Assembly (NCBI GenBank): GCA_024998815.1
Contig: JACEUQ010000003.1
Span: 385,900-449,899 of the forward strand
Direction: 5' to 3'
DNA length: 64,000 nucleotides
Source: Opitutus sp.
Lineage (GTDB): Bacteria > Verrucomicrobiota > Verrucomicrobiia > Opitutales > Opitutaceae
Positions 8,851-17,775 of the stretch are shown in pieces. Made by a program: the position numbers and the translations under genes. How positions within the stretch are numbered: position 1 is the first letter of the stretch; each line of letters begins with the position of its first letter. The notes beneath the pieces are model-generated. The model was not told the DNA's origin and did no database searches. It worked only from the letters and a program-made list of their open reading frames with translations.

Positions 8851-10716
8851 ATGCTTACGATCGCTGACGTCTCTAAGTCCTACGGTACCCGCGAACTCTT
8901 TTCTGACGTCTCGCTGTTCATTGCGCGCACTGACCGCCTCGGCCTGATCGGCCCCAACGGCGCGGGCAAATCCACCCTGTTCGGCCTGATCCTCGGTGAG
9001 GAAAAGCCCGACACCGGCACCATCGAATGGGAGCGCGGCGCCGACTTCGGCTACCTGCCGCAGGAAAGCGCACCTGCCGGCGACGAGACCATTCTGCACA
9101 TCGCCACCAGCGGTAAAAAGCTCGAACCCACCGATGACGACTACGACATCGATTACACCCTAGAGCCGCGCGCCCGTAAAATCCTCGACGGTCTCGGCTT
9201 CAAGACCGACGACGCCGACAAGTTGGCCAAAACTTTCTCCGGCGGCTGGGTCATGCGCGCCCACCTCGCCCGCCTTCTCGTAGCCGAGCCCGCGCTGTTG
9301 CTGCTCGACGAGCCGACGAACCATCTCGATTTGGAAGCCCTGCTCTGGTTCCAGGATTACCTGACGCGTTACCCGGGCGGCCTGGTGGTGATCTCGCACG
9401 ATCGCGCCTTCCTCAACGCCCTGTGCACCGGCATGCTCGAACTGCGCGCCGGCACGCTGCATTATTACCACGGTAACTACGATAATTTCCTCACCGAAAA
9501 AGAGGCCCGTAAGCACCAGCAAGCCGCCGCCTTTAAGAACCAGCAGCGCGAAATCGCCCACTTGCAGGTGTTCGTCGACCGCTTCGGTGCCAAGGCCTCG
9601 ATGGCCTCGCGCGCCAAGTCCAAGGAGAAACAAATCGAGCGCCTCAAGGAGGTCGCCGTCGAGGAGCCGACCGAGGAGCTGCGCAAGATGAACTTCAAAT
9701 TCCCGCAGCCGCCGCGCTCGGGCCTCAAGGTCGTCGATCTCAAGCACGTCCGCCAAGCCTACGGTGAAAACGTGATCTACAAGGACCTTAACTTCACGGC
9801 TGAGCGCGGTCAGGGCATCGTGCTCATCGGGCCTAACGGCGCCGGTAAATCCACGCTCCTCAAAATCCTCGCTGGTGTGATCCCGATTCAGGGCGGCGAG
9901 CGCGAGCTGGGCAGTAACGTGGTACCGGGTTACTTCGCTCAGAACCGTCTCGATAACTTGAATCCCGACGCGACGGTTTTCGAGAACGTGATGGAGCTGC
10001 GCACCAACGAAAACCAGCTCACCGAGCAGCAGGCCCGCGCGATCCTGGGCGCCTTCCTGTTCCGCAAGGACGACGTGCACAAGCCGGTTTCGGTACTCTC
10101 CGGCGGCGAGAAAACCCGTTTGGCGCTGGCCCGCATTTTGGTTAAACCGCCGAACTTGCTGCTCATGGACGAGCCGACGACGCACTTGGACATCCAGTCC
10201 ATCGACGCGCTGGTGCACGCGCTGAAGAGCTACGAAGGCACGCTGATCTTCATCTCGCACGACGTGCATTTCATCAAGGCCCTCGCCAAGAACGTGCTGC
10301 ATGTGCACAGCGGCCGTCTGACGAACTACGCCGGCGACTACGATTATTACCTGGAGAAATCCAAGTTGAGCGACGCCCGCGCCGCGATCACCGCCGGTTT
10401 CACTGACGGCCGCCCCAAGCAGGCCGAGGTCAAGAAAGCCGCCCCCGTCGCCGCTGTCCCGGCCAAGCCCAAAGCCAGCCCGAGCGAGATCCGTAAATTT
10501 AGGGAGAGTGTGGGAGTGTTGGAAAAGAAGGTCGTCGAATTGGAGTCCAAGCAGGCGGAGATCACCGCCGCGCTGGAGGCGCCCGAGACGTATGCCGACA
10601 AGGGCAAATTCCAGCACCTCAACCGCGAGTTAACCGCCATGACCGATCAGGTTACCGCCGCGACCGAGGCGTGGGAAAAAGCCGTCTCGCAGCTCACCGA
10701 GATGGAGAAGGCATAA
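8851..10716 (+). CDS. ABC-F family ATPase
   Basis: 621 aa with two ABC domains and no membrane segments, as in ribosome-associated ABC-F factors. Domain 1: Walker A GPNGAGKST, signature FSGGWVMRAHLARLL, Walker B LLLLDEPTNHLD. Then comes the inter-domain linker (YHGNYDNFLTEKEARKHQQA, RAKSKEKQIERLKEV). Domain 2: GPNGAGKST, LSGGEKTRLALARIL, LLLMDEPTTHLD. The C-terminal tail is coiled coil (SEIRKFRESVGVLEKKVVEL). The start at 8851 (MLTIADVSKSYG) is chosen by family alignment. An in-frame ATG at 8770 exists only because the right end of the adjacent insertion sequence supplies it. A role in resolving stalled ribosomes is inferred. Confidence 0.93.
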   Translation: MLTIADVSKSYGTRELFSDVSLFIARTDRLGLIGPNGAGKSTLFGLILGEEKPDTGTIEWERGADFGYLPQESAPAGDETILHIATSGKKLEPTDDDYDIDYTLEPRARKILDGLGFKTDDADKLAKTFSGGWVMRAHLARLLVAEPALLLLDEPTNHLDLEALLWFQDYLTRYPGGLVVISHDRAFLNALCTGMLELRAGTLHYYHGNYDNFLTEKEARKHQQAAAFKNQQREIAHLQVFVDRFGAKASMASRAKSKEKQIERLKEVAVEEPTEELRKMNFKFPQPPRSGLKVVDLKHVRQAYGENVIYKDLNFTAERGQGIVLIGPNGAGKSTLLKILAGVIPIQGGERELGSNVVPGYFAQNRLDNLNPDATVFENVMELRTNENQLTEQQARAILGAFLFRKDDVHKPVSVLSGGEKTRLALARILVKPPNLLLMDEPTTHLDIQSIDALVHALKSYEGTLIFISHDVHFIKALAKNVLHVHSGRLTNYAGDYDYYLEKSKLSDARAAITAGFTDGRPKQAEVKKAAPVAAVPAKPKASPSEIRKFRESVGVLEKKVVELESKQAEITAALEAPETYADKGKFQHLNRELTAMTDQVTAATEAWEKAVSQLTEMEKA

Positions 10717-10724
10717 GGCCGCGC

Positions 10725-10895
10725 GTGGCGGTACCGGAGGGACGACCTCCGTGTCGTCCGTGTCGAAAGTAGCGCAGACTTCCAGTCTGCTTCGGGTATT
10801 CGCAAAGTGGATTTAGTCCGCTGCGGCGGGAGCAGACTGGAAGTCTGCGCTACTTTTTCAGCACCGACCACACGGAGGTTGTCCCTCCCTCGGGC
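10725..10895. repeat. GGGACGACCTCCGTGTCGTCC and GTAGCGCAGACTTCCAGTC repeat pair
   Basis: Nested palindromic cassette. An outer pair (GGAGGGACGACCTCCGTGTC facing CACACGGAGGTTGTCCCTCC) encloses an inner pair of GTAGCGCAGACTTCCAG arms. The same nesting recurs near 44773-44975, 47512-47735 and 60399-61060. Confidence 0.85.
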
Positions 10896-10910
10896 CAAAA
10901 AGCTCACGAA

Positions 10911-10940
10911 AACGCCCGCCCTCAGTCTAGGGCGGGCGTT
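10911..10940. terminator. strong hairpin between convergent genes, probable bidirectional terminator
   Basis: 12-bp perfect stem AACGCCCGCCCT/AGGGCGGGCGTT with a 6-nt loop, between the ends of the convergent ABC-F and PhoH genes. The trailing T tracts are short, so efficiency is uncertain. Confidence 0.75.
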
Positions 10941-10993
10941 GGTGTTTTGGGGGTGATTAAACTGATCCGCCTTTGCCGCAGACCGGGTCTTCC

Positions 10994-12553
10994 TCAGAGC
11001 AAATCAGCGGCGAGCTCGGCCAACTTGGAGCGTTCGCCCTTGGTCAGTTTCACGTGGGCGGAGAGTGCGTGGCCCTTCATGCGGTTGTGGCAATAAACCA
11101 GGCCGTTGCTGCGCGAGTCGACGTACGGGTTGTCGATCTGCGCAGGGTCGCCGATCAAGACGATCTTCGAGCCCTCGGAGATGCGCGTGATCACCGTTTT
11201 CACCTCGTGCGGGGTGAGCTGCTGGGCTTCGTCCAAAATGAAGAAGCGGCGGGCGATGGAACGGCCGCGGATGAAGCACAGTGCCTCAACCTCAAGCAGG
11301 CCGCTCTTCATCAAACGCTCGTAGGGCTTCATCGGTGCGGCTGGCCCGTGATGCCCGCCACCACCGCCGCCGCCATTGGGATGGCTGTCGGCAACGGATT
11401 CCTGGCGCGATGCCTCGAGGGCGCTGGGCTGCTTCTTTTGCTGCTTTTTGGACACCTTCTTGGCGGCAAACTGCGGATCCTTGGCCGGCTTCGAGGGCAT
11501 GAGCACCTCAAGCGCGTCAAAGTAAGGCTGCAGCCACGGCTTCATCTTTTCCTCCAAGGTGCCGGGAAGGAAACCGATGTCCTTGCCCAACGCGATGACG
11601 GGCCGGGAGATGGACAAGCCGTCGTAAAGCGAGCGGTCGTCGTGGGTCTGGTGCAGGGCGCAACCGATGGAGAGCAGCGTTTTGCCCGTACCGGCCTTGC
11701 CGAAGCAGGTGATCAGCGCGATCGAGTCGTCGAGCAACGCGTCCATGAAGAACTGCTGCTCAAGATTGCGCGCGCGAATCGCGATGCCGCCGGGGGCCTT
11801 GATGCTGTCGGGAATGCGCAGGCGCTTGACCACGCCCTCGCCGTAATAGCGCGCCGGCATCGTCTTGCCCTCGTCGGAGCGGAGCAGCACGTACTCGTTA
11901 AGATAGAGCGCTTGGGCATCGGCCTCGGCCAAGGTGAATTCACCTTCGGAGCAGAAGCGCTGTATTTCGTAAATGGTGACAGGGATCTCGCGGTAGGCGT
12001 CCTCGTCGACGGCCTCGGGAACTTTATCGTTGAGGTAATCCTGGGATTCCAAGCCGACGGCGCGGGCCTTGAGTGCAACGTTAACGTCCTTGGTGACCAG
12101 GATGGTGGGCGGCGGGTAGCTCTCCTGAACGAAGAGGGCGGCGGCGATGATGCGGTTATCCTTTTTGGAGAAGTCGGCGAGGACGGCGCGCAGCTTTTGC
12201 ATGAGCGGGGCGTCGCGCAGGGCGGGGTCCGCCATGTAGGGATTGATGATGACGGAGAGCGTGCCGCCGGTGGCCAGTTTCACGCCCTCGTGCATGGAGC
12301 GCGAGTCGGGCAACAGCTCCGAGAGGATGCGGTGGACGCGGCGGGCGTTGCGGCCGCGCTCGGTGGACTGCTCGGTTTTGATGGCGTCGAGCTCTTCCAA
12401 AACCTCGACCGGAATGGCGAGGTTGTTGTCCTCGAATTTGAAAATCGACTGCGGGTCGTGGAGGAGGACGTTGGTGTCTAGGACAAAGGTCTTCGCTTTG
12501 GCGGAAACCTGAAGTTTAAGTTTAGGAGGGGTAATTCCACTTAGTTTTTCCAT
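10994..12553 (-). CDS. PhoH-like ATPase with N-terminal PIN domain
   Basis: 519 aa. The N-terminal PIN nuclease domain (residues about 20-160) shows TFVLDTNVLLHDPQSIFKF and IPVEVLEELDAIK. The C-terminal PhoH ATPase (about 250-519) shows Walker A FGKAGTGKTLLSIG, Walker B RRFFILDEAQQLTPHEVK, IVLIGDPAQIDNPYVD and the terminal GHALSAHVKLTKGERSKLAE. PIN-PhoH proteins are ATP-dependent RNA helicase/ribonucleases. An insert with a Gly/His run and basic KKVSKKQQKKQ lies between PIN and the central ATPase part. It is monocistronic and converges on the ABC-F gene. Confidence 0.92.
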   Translation of the reverse strand: MEKLSGITPPKLKLQVSAKAKTFVLDTNVLLHDPQSIFKFEDNNLAIPVEVLEELDAIKTEQSTERGRNARRVHRILSELLPDSRSMHEGVKLATGGTLSVIINPYMADPALRDAPLMQKLRAVLADFSKKDNRIIAAALFVQESYPPPTILVTKDVNVALKARAVGLESQDYLNDKVPEAVDEDAYREIPVTIYEIQRFCSEGEFTLAEADAQALYLNEYVLLRSDEGKTMPARYYGEGVVKRLRIPDSIKAPGGIAIRARNLEQQFFMDALLDDSIALITCFGKAGTGKTLLSIGCALHQTHDDRSLYDGLSISRPVIALGKDIGFLPGTLEEKMKPWLQPYFDALEVLMPSKPAKDPQFAAKKVSKKQQKKQPSALEASRQESVADSHPNGGGGGGGHHGPAAPMKPYERLMKSGLLEVEALCFIRGRSIARRFFILDEAQQLTPHEVKTVITRISEGSKIVLIGDPAQIDNPYVDSRSNGLVYCHNRMKGHALSAHVKLTKGERSKLAELAADLL

Positions 12554-12557
12554 TATG

Positions 12558-13151
12558 TTATGTGCATAACCTGCGATGCGGTTGATCGCAAGCTGTGGGA
12601 TTGGGCTGAGCAGGACCTGAGCCAGAGCATTTTTCAGTTAACGGCCGGTGTTTATAGGCCTGAAACCGCGCCGGTTTCCAGCCTGCATTTTGAGTTAAGT
12701 GGCGATGGCCACGCAGCCTGCATGGGCCGAAAAAGTAGCGCAGACTTCCAGTCTGCCCTGGGGCCGAAAAGTGGCGAAGGCTTCCAGTCTGCCGTTGTGA
12801 CCTGAGCAGACTGGAAGTCTGCGCTACTTTGAAGCCTACTAGGCGTAGGGGCGCCAAGGGGCCTCGTTGTCGGCCTTTAACCGGGGCCCACAACCGCAGC
12901 AGGTATTCGGCGAGGTTGCGCAGGCTGGTTCGGCGCAGTCCCTCGCGCTGGGCGGCCTCGCGAAACGGCGAAGCCACCGCCGAGCGTTCCTCAAAATACC
13001 GCCACAATTCGGCCTCCAACTCCAAGGCGGCGGCATGCGGATCGCGGGCGCGCGCCGACACCGCGCAGACCTTGTCGTGCCAGTGGCGTTTTTCGTCGGG
13101 CTGGGCTTGCAGGTAATCGAACACCATCTGCTCGGTGCGGTTCAGGCTCAT
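12558..13151 (-). CDS. small hypothetical protein with a repeat-derived C-terminal tail
   Basis: Start MSLNRTEQMVFDYLQAQPDEK at 13151. The first ~100 residues are helical and look genuine (DKVCAVSARARDPHAAALEL, FREAAQREGLRRTSLRNLAE, YLLRLWAP). No family is recognised. After LAPLRLVGFK the frame runs into a GTAGCGCAGACTTCCAG repeat pair and is translated as KVAQTSSLLRSQ and RQTGSLRHFSAPG, then continues to a stop at 12558. The original stop has probably been lost, so the last ~95 residues are unlikely to be functional. An upstream in-frame ATG at 13244 also lies in repeat sequence. Confidence 0.6.
   Translation of the reverse strand: MSLNRTEQMVFDYLQAQPDEKRHWHDKVCAVSARARDPHAAALELEAELWRYFEERSAVASPFREAAQREGLRRTSLRNLAEYLLRLWAPVKGRQRGPLAPLRLVGFKVAQTSSLLRSQRQTGSLRHFSAPGQTGSLRYFFGPCRLRGHRHLTQNAGWKPARFQAYKHRPLTEKCSGSGPAQPNPTACDQPHRRLCT
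12731..12835. repeat. GTAGCGCAGACTTCCAGTC repeat, three arms
   Basis: Two direct arms (12731 and 12768, the second changed to GTGGCGAAGGCTTCCAG) and one inverted arm (12804-12835) that overlaps the tail of the small hypothetical gene. Confidence 0.85.
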
Positions 13152-13195
13152 GGAGGCCAAAACCGTGCGCAGCCCCGGAGGAAAAACAACCGCAA

Positions 13196-13380
13196 AGGGC
13201 AAGGGCCGAGGGCCGAGGGCCAAGGACCAATGACCAATGACCAAGGACCAATGACCAATTCCTTGCAGGGCTCAACTTCTACGCGCCACCCAACGAGCCC
13301 CCCCCCGGGCTGGATCGTGGGTGCAAAGATTGAACATTGGTCCTTGGTCATTGAACATTGGTCATTGGTCATTGGTGCCT
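13196..13380. repeat. TTGGTCATTGGTCATTGG inverted repeat
   Basis: Left arm of CCAATGACCAATGACCAAGG type (13203-13260), right arm of TTGGTCATTGAACATTGG type (13330-13377), each made of tandem 7-mers. No gene seen between them. Confidence 0.8.
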
Positions 13381-13448
13381 GCCCCCCGCCGCCGCCATTG
13401 CTTTTAACCGCATCCGCGCTACCTTCCGCCACCCAACCCAATCCTCCC

Positions 13449-14261
13449 ATGTGGCCAAAACTTAAGGAACAACTCCCGTTACTCGCCCTCATCGCCCTGC
13501 TCATCCTCGGCGCCGCCTTCTACGCCAGCTCCCGCGTCGCCGCCCTCCAGACCGCCCAGCAGCAGGAAATCGCCAGCCTCCGCCTCCAGCACGCCACCGA
13601 GCTGCAGGCCTCCGCCGAACAGACCCGCCGCCAGATCGACGCCGTCAACACCCTGCTCAAGGACGCCATCGAGAAACGCTCCGCCGACGCCTTCATGAAC
13701 GACGCCGAGTTCGCCAAGGCCAATGAGGCCAAGGTCAACCAGCTCGCCGAGGCCATCGCCCAAAAAATCCAGCCGTTCAACGCCCTGCCGAAAACCCCCG
13801 AAGAGGCCGAACGCGCGCAAAACGAGCAGGTCGACAAGGTCTCCGCCCGCCTCTCCGACCGCATCCAGCCCATCCTCGCCGACATCGCCAAGGACCAGAA
13901 CCTCACCCGCGAATCGCTCTCCGGTTACAGCCAGAAAATCTCCGACCAGGTCGGCATCGTGCTCACCGCCGAGATGGCCAAAAACCAGGTGCTCAACAAC
14001 AACGTTGCCGAGACCCAGGCGATCGCCCGCGAGTCGCTCGCCCTTACCCACGAACTCACGGCGCTTTACCTGAGCTCGCTCAAGGACCAGGGCGTGATCG
14101 CCCGCCTCTTCGCCCTGCCCGCTAACATCATCCGCGACGCCTCCCAGTTCAGCATCCTCAGCAGCACTGAGCGCAAGAAAATGGAAGGCGACCTCGTTGC
14201 CAAAATGGCCGCTATCCAGAAGCGCCTCGACGACCAGCTCGCCGCCGCCCCGAAAAAATAA
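13449..14261 (+). CDS. membrane-anchored coiled-coil protein, function unknown
   Basis: 270 aa. The start MWPKLKEQLPLLALIALLIL at 13449 places one N-terminal transmembrane helix (residues 9-26). A long helical, coiled-coil-prone region follows: AALQTAQQQEIASLRLQHAT, AEQTRRQIDAVNTLLKDAI, a stretch with SARLSDRIQPILADIAK, and the C-terminal ERKKMEGDLVAKMAAIQKRL. No conserved enzyme motif. The architecture resembles RmuC-like or periplasmic scaffold proteins but lacks their catalytic regions. A clear terminator follows the stop. Confidence 0.8.
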   Translation: MWPKLKEQLPLLALIALLILGAAFYASSRVAALQTAQQQEIASLRLQHATELQASAEQTRRQIDAVNTLLKDAIEKRSADAFMNDAEFAKANEAKVNQLAEAIAQKIQPFNALPKTPEEAERAQNEQVDKVSARLSDRIQPILADIAKDQNLTRESLSGYSQKISDQVGIVLTAEMAKNQVLNNNVAETQAIARESLALTHELTALYLSSLKDQGVIARLFALPANIIRDASQFSILSSTERKKMEGDLVAKMAAIQKRLDDQLAAAPKK

Positions 14262-14289
14262 GCGACCCTTACGCCTCGCCCTGCGAATC

Positions 14290-14317
14290 GCCACGCCTCA
14301 CCCGCGTGGCTTTTTTT
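14290..14317 (+). terminator. rho-independent terminator
   Basis: Stem GCCACGC/GCGTGGC, 7-nt loop, followed by T7. It lies 29 bp after the stop of the coiled-coil gene. Confidence 0.92.
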
Positions 14318-14377
14318 CGTCCGCTTGCCACCCGCGCCGCCCTCCCGTTGCCTCCGCTTCATCGCCCCCTATTCAAC

Positions 14378-15988
14378 ATGAACCGCCGTCTGTTCACCCT
14401 CGCCGCCGCGCTCACCCTCCTCCTCGTCCCCGCCTGCAAACGCGCCGACAACCGCGTCACCACCGGCGACCGCACCCAAACCCTGCACCTCGGCAACCTC
14501 GCCGAGCCCTCCGACCTCGATCCGCAGCTCATCACCCAAATTACCGACGCCCAAATCGTGCTCGGGCTGATGGAAGGGTTAACCGCCATGGATCCGACCG
14601 ACGCCCATCCCGTCCCGGCGGTCGCGACTCACTGGGAAACCTCCGCCGACCAACTCACCTGGACCTTTCACCTGCGCGCCGACGCCCGCTGGTCGAACGC
14701 CGAGCCGGTCACCGCCCACGATTTCGCCTACGCCTACCAGCGCATTCTCTCGCCCGGTCTCGGCTCCGAATACGCCTCGCTCCTGCACTGCCTGCGCGGT
14801 GCCGCCGATTTCAACTCGGGTAAGCTCTCTGATTTCGCCCAAGTCGGTGTGCGCGTGATCAACGACCGCACACTTGCCCTCACGTTGCACACCCCGCTCG
14901 CCTACCTGCCCGCGCTGCTCATGCACCAGGCGTGGTACCCGGTGCACCGCGCCACCATCGAAAAATTCGGCCGCATCGACACCCGCGGCACCCGCTGGAC
15001 CCGCCCCGAAAACTACGTGGGCAACGGCCCCTTCACCCTCGCCGCCTGGGAGCCCAACCAGGTCGTGCGCCTGGCCAAAAGCGCCACCTACTGGGACCGC
15101 GCCGCCGTGCGCCTGAACGCGGTTAACTTTTACCCGATCGAGGACCGGGTGACCGAGGAGGCGTCCTTCCGCGCCGGCCAGCTCCACGTCACCGGCACGA
15201 TCCCGCCCGACAAAATCGACACGTATAAAAAAACGCACCCCGAGCTCCTGCGCCAGGATGCCACCTTCGCCACCAACTTCATTGCCTACAACACCACCCG
15301 TCCGCCGCTCCACGACGCCCGTGTGCGCCGCGCCCTCGCGCTGGTGATCGACCGTACCGCGCTCTGCGAAAAAGTCCTGCGCGGCGGCCGCACCCCCGCC
15401 TACAACCTCACTCCGCCGGGCATTGCCGGCTACGAGACGGTTCCCGGCTTTAAGGAAGACATTGCCGAAGCTCAGCGCCTGCTGGCCGAAGCCGGCTTCA
15501 AGGACGGCGCCGGTTTCCCGCGCCTCGAAATGCTCACCGCCAAGGGCAGCACCAGCCAGTTACCCGAAGCGATCCAGCAGATGTGGCGTACCCACCTCGG
15601 CGTGGACATCGCCATCGTTCTGCAGGAAAACCGCGTGCTCAACGACAGCGTGCGCACAAAAAGCTATGATCTCACGCCCTACGGCTGGGTGGGCGACTAC
15701 CTCGACCCGAGCACGTTTCTGGAGCTGTTTCAGCGCACCAACGGCAACAACCACACCGGCTGGGCCAGCCCCGCCTACGACCGCCTCATCGCCGACGCGC
15801 TCCAAGCCGGCGACGACGCCCGGCGTTACCCGCTCTATCGTCAAGCCGAGCGCCTGCTGATGGACGAGATGCCGATTGCGCCGCTGGTGTACGGACGGCG
15901 CAACTACCTGATTCGGCCGAGCGTCCACGGCTGGGTGCCCAACGTGCTCGACCTGCATCCGCTCAAAGGCGTGTCCCTCGCGCCTTGA
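14378..15988 (+). CDS. OppA-like peptide ABC transporter substrate-binding lipoprotein
   Basis: 536 aa. The start MNRRLFTLAAALTLLLVPAC gives a lipoprotein signal with lipobox LVPAC (lipidated Cys20). Extracellular solute-binding family 5 features: LAEPSDLDPQLITQITDAQI, GLMEGLTAMDP, ATHWETSADQLTWTFHLRAD and ARWSNAEPVTAHDFAYAYQR, then NYVGNGPFTLAAWEPNQVVR and DARVRRALALVIDRTALCEK. The YGWVGDYLDPSTFLELF and GWASPAYDRLIADA segments are typical of oligopeptide binders. No permease or ATPase lies alongside, so it is an orphan that must use a transporter encoded elsewhere. Confidence 0.92.
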   Translation: MNRRLFTLAAALTLLLVPACKRADNRVTTGDRTQTLHLGNLAEPSDLDPQLITQITDAQIVLGLMEGLTAMDPTDAHPVPAVATHWETSADQLTWTFHLRADARWSNAEPVTAHDFAYAYQRILSPGLGSEYASLLHCLRGAADFNSGKLSDFAQVGVRVINDRTLALTLHTPLAYLPALLMHQAWYPVHRATIEKFGRIDTRGTRWTRPENYVGNGPFTLAAWEPNQVVRLAKSATYWDRAAVRLNAVNFYPIEDRVTEEASFRAGQLHVTGTIPPDKIDTYKKTHPELLRQDATFATNFIAYNTTRPPLHDARVRRALALVIDRTALCEKVLRGGRTPAYNLTPPGIAGYETVPGFKEDIAEAQRLLAEAGFKDGAGFPRLEMLTAKGSTSQLPEAIQQMWRTHLGVDIAIVLQENRVLNDSVRTKSYDLTPYGWVGDYLDPSTFLELFQRTNGNNHTGWASPAYDRLIADALQAGDDARRYPLYRQAERLLMDEMPIAPLVYGRRNYLIRPSVHGWVPNVLDLHPLKGVSLAP

Positions 15989-16370
15989 GCGGGCGGCGGG
16001 GTGGTTAAAAAGTAGCGCAGACTTCCAGTCTGCTCCGATTGGAAAAGCAGGCTTGAAGCCTGCGCTACGCCGCTCAGGCAGACAGGAATGGCGCTTAGTT
16101 AAGGGGGGGCATATCGGTGTCGCTCGCTGAGGTCGCCCCTTCAGGGCTTTGTTTATTACTGATTGATTCCTAGGGCGTTGCCCTAGGCTGGGGTGGAACG
16201 CCCCTTTGGGGCTGCACTGCCTAACTAAGTGCCATTCGTGTCGGACCGGAAATTCTACGCAACTTTCCGCCATGCTACCTCAAGCGGAGGGACGACCTCC
16301 GTGTCGTCCGTGCCCGCATCACGGTTCAATGCCATGCACTGCCGGTATTTTAACTTAATGCGGATCCTTA
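15989..16370. repeat. gene-free region of stacked repeats
   Basis: No gene seen. It contains a GTAGCGCAGACTTCCAG pair (16011-16075) and a cassette around CCTAGGGCGTTGCCCTAGG and GCCCCTTTGGGGC ending in CTAACTAAGTGCCATTCG (about 16090-16240). A related cassette is at 39286-39426. A GGAGGGACGACCTCCGTGTC arm lies at 16285-16310. Confidence 0.75.
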
Positions 16371-16451
16371 AGTGTCACCTATTAGGTGACACTTTCCGCC
16401 TCCCAGCGCGCAGAACTGCGGCCGCCCCAGTGTCACCTAATGGGTGACACT
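16371..16451. promoter_or_regulatory. two palindromes AGTGTCACC-N5-GGTGACACT, possible activator/repressor sites
   Basis: A perfect 11+1+11 palindrome at 16371-16393 and a second with one mismatch at 16429-16451, centres 58 bp apart. They lie 130-210 bp upstream of a sigma-54-like promoter, where enhancer-binding activators usually bind. Further copies are at 20658, 27008 and, more diverged, 28550, all within this gene cluster. The spacer between the pair (CTCCCAGCGCG and ACTGCGGCCGCC) recurs after the 27008 copy, so a mobile repeat is the alternative. Confidence 0.6.
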
Positions 16452-16581
16452 GGCTGCCGGGCAGCGGTGGTCCGGCGAGCGGTGGACCGGAGAATGATCG
16501 AGCGCAGTGGCCCGCTTTTTAACGTGCGTTGCGGACGCGCGTAACGGGTGTGACTGGTTATTTTAGCTCAGTGCGGGTGTC

Positions 16582-16636
16582 GGCATGGCTCCTGCTAAAA
16601 GGAGGGCGGTAACACTTTTTACCTAAACCGTAACAC
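16582..16636 (+). promoter_or_regulatory. sigma-54-like promoter and twin GTAACAC repeat upstream of the guanidine-type importer
   Basis: CGGCATG-GCTC-CTGCT has GG (16582-16583) and GC (16594-16595) exactly 10 nt apart, fitting the -24/-12 pattern with two mismatches elsewhere. GTAACAC occurs at 16609-16615 and again at 16630-16636, starts 21 bp apart; the second ends 2 nt before the ATG. The same pair with identical spacing precedes the gene at 22973. Confidence 0.55.
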
Positions 16637-16638
16637 TC

Positions 16639-17622
16639 ATGACCACCATGCGCCTCCGCCACCTGCTCCTCACCGCCGCGGTCTGCACCGCTTCCGTTCT
16701 CTCCGCCGCCCCGCTTAAAATCGCTTACTCCGACTGGCCGGGTTGGACTGCCCTCGCCATCGCTGAACAAAAGGGCTGGTTCAAGGACGCTGGCGTCGAG
16801 GTCGAACTCCTCTGGTTCGAATACGGCCCGTCCATGGAGGCCTTCACCGCCGCCAAGGTGGACGCGGTCACCGTCACCAACGGCGACGCCCTCGTCACCG
16901 GTGCCGGCGGCGCCAAAAACATTGCGGTGATCATCACCGATTACTCCAACGGTAACGACATGATCGTCGCCAAGCCTGGCATCGCCTCACTCAAAGATTT
17001 TAAGGGCAAAAAGGTCGGCATCGAAGTCGGCTTTGTTGAACACCTCTTGCTGCTCAACGGACTCAAAAAGGCTGGCCTGACCGAGGCCGACGTCGAGCTC
17101 GTGCCCACGCCCACCAACCAGACTCCGCAGGTCCTCGCCTCCGGCCAGGTTGACGCGATCGGCGCCTGGCAGCCCAATTCCGGCGCAGCCCTTAAGGCCG
17201 TCCCCGGCGCCAAGGCTGTGTACACCAGCGCCGACGAGCCCGGCCTGATTTACGACGCCATCGTGGTCAGCCCGCAGAGCCTCGCCCAGCACCGCGCCGA
17301 GTGGGTGAAGGTCGCCAAGGTCTGGGACAAGATCGTCGCCTACCTCGCCGACCCGAAAACCGCCGAAGACGGCATCAAGATCATGGCTGCCCGCGCCGGT
17401 GTGGACGCCAAGGAATACGCCTCGTTCATGCCTGGAACCAAGTTCCTCTCGCTCGCCGAGGGCGCCAAGGTCCTCTCCGCTAAAACCGCCGGCTTCGATT
17501 CCGTGCTCGGCTCCTCAAAGATCGCCGACGAGTTCAACGTGAAGAACGGCGTGTACAAGGAGTCGCAAAACGCCGCTTCCTACCTCGACGCCTCGATCAC
17601 CCTCGACGCGCTCAAGAAGTAA
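16639..17622 (+). CDS. NMT1/taurine-type ABC transporter substrate-binding protein (urea-carboxylase-associated type)
   Basis: 327 aa. Signal peptide [24 protein letters not shown] followed by a mature start [20 protein letters not shown], as in nitrate/sulfonate/taurine-like binders. Later motifs are [53 protein letters not shown] and LASLKDF-like segments. It is the first gene of a binding protein-permease-ATPase set. With the downstream DUF1989 pair and urea/guanidine carboxylase, this matches the widespread 'urea carboxylase-related ABC transporter' arrangement, whose likely substrate is guanidine or a close analogue. The substrate is inferred from context only. Confidence 0.9.
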   Translation: MTTMRLRHLLLTAAVCTASVLSAAPLKIAYSDWPGWTALAIAEQKGWFKDAGVEVELLWFEYGPSMEAFTAAKVDAVTVTNGDALVTGAGGAKNIAVIITDYSNGNDMIVAKPGIASLKDFKGKKVGIEVGFVEHLLLLNGLKKAGLTEADVELVPTPTNQTPQVLASGQVDAIGAWQPNSGAALKAVPGAKAVYTSADEPGLIYDAIVVSPQSLAQHRAEWVKVAKVWDKIVAYLADPKTAEDGIKIMAARAGVDAKEYASFMPGTKFLSLAEGAKVLSAKTAGFDSVLGSSKIADEFNVKNGVYKESQNAASYLDASITLDALKK

Positions 17623-17645
17623 GCGGCGCCGCCTGCCTCGAGCCG

Positions 17646-17729
17646 ATTAGCCGCGAAAGAACGCAGAGAACGCATAGAAAAACACTGGGTTTGTTCTTTG
17701 CGCTCCTTGCGTTCTTTTGCGGCTAAAAT
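17646..17729. repeat. AGCCGCAAAAGAACGCAAAG inverted repeat between operon genes
   Basis: Arms of AGCCGCGAAAGAACGCAGAG and CTTGCGTTCTTTTGCGGCT type. It lies between the binding-protein and permease genes, so the mRNA hairpin could stabilise or attenuate the upstream message. Confidence 0.85.
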
Positions 17730-17775
17730 GCCGGGGATTGATTCGACACAACCGCCTCCTCTTCCCACCACCACC

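Noticed and set aside
16452-16638. Guanidine (ykkC-type) riboswitch upstream of the importer
   Set aside because: I looked for ACGR-loop hairpin pairs and the conserved guanidine-I core before the importer, DUF1989 and carboxylase genes. Only loose ACGG/ACGC occurrences are present, without the required stems.
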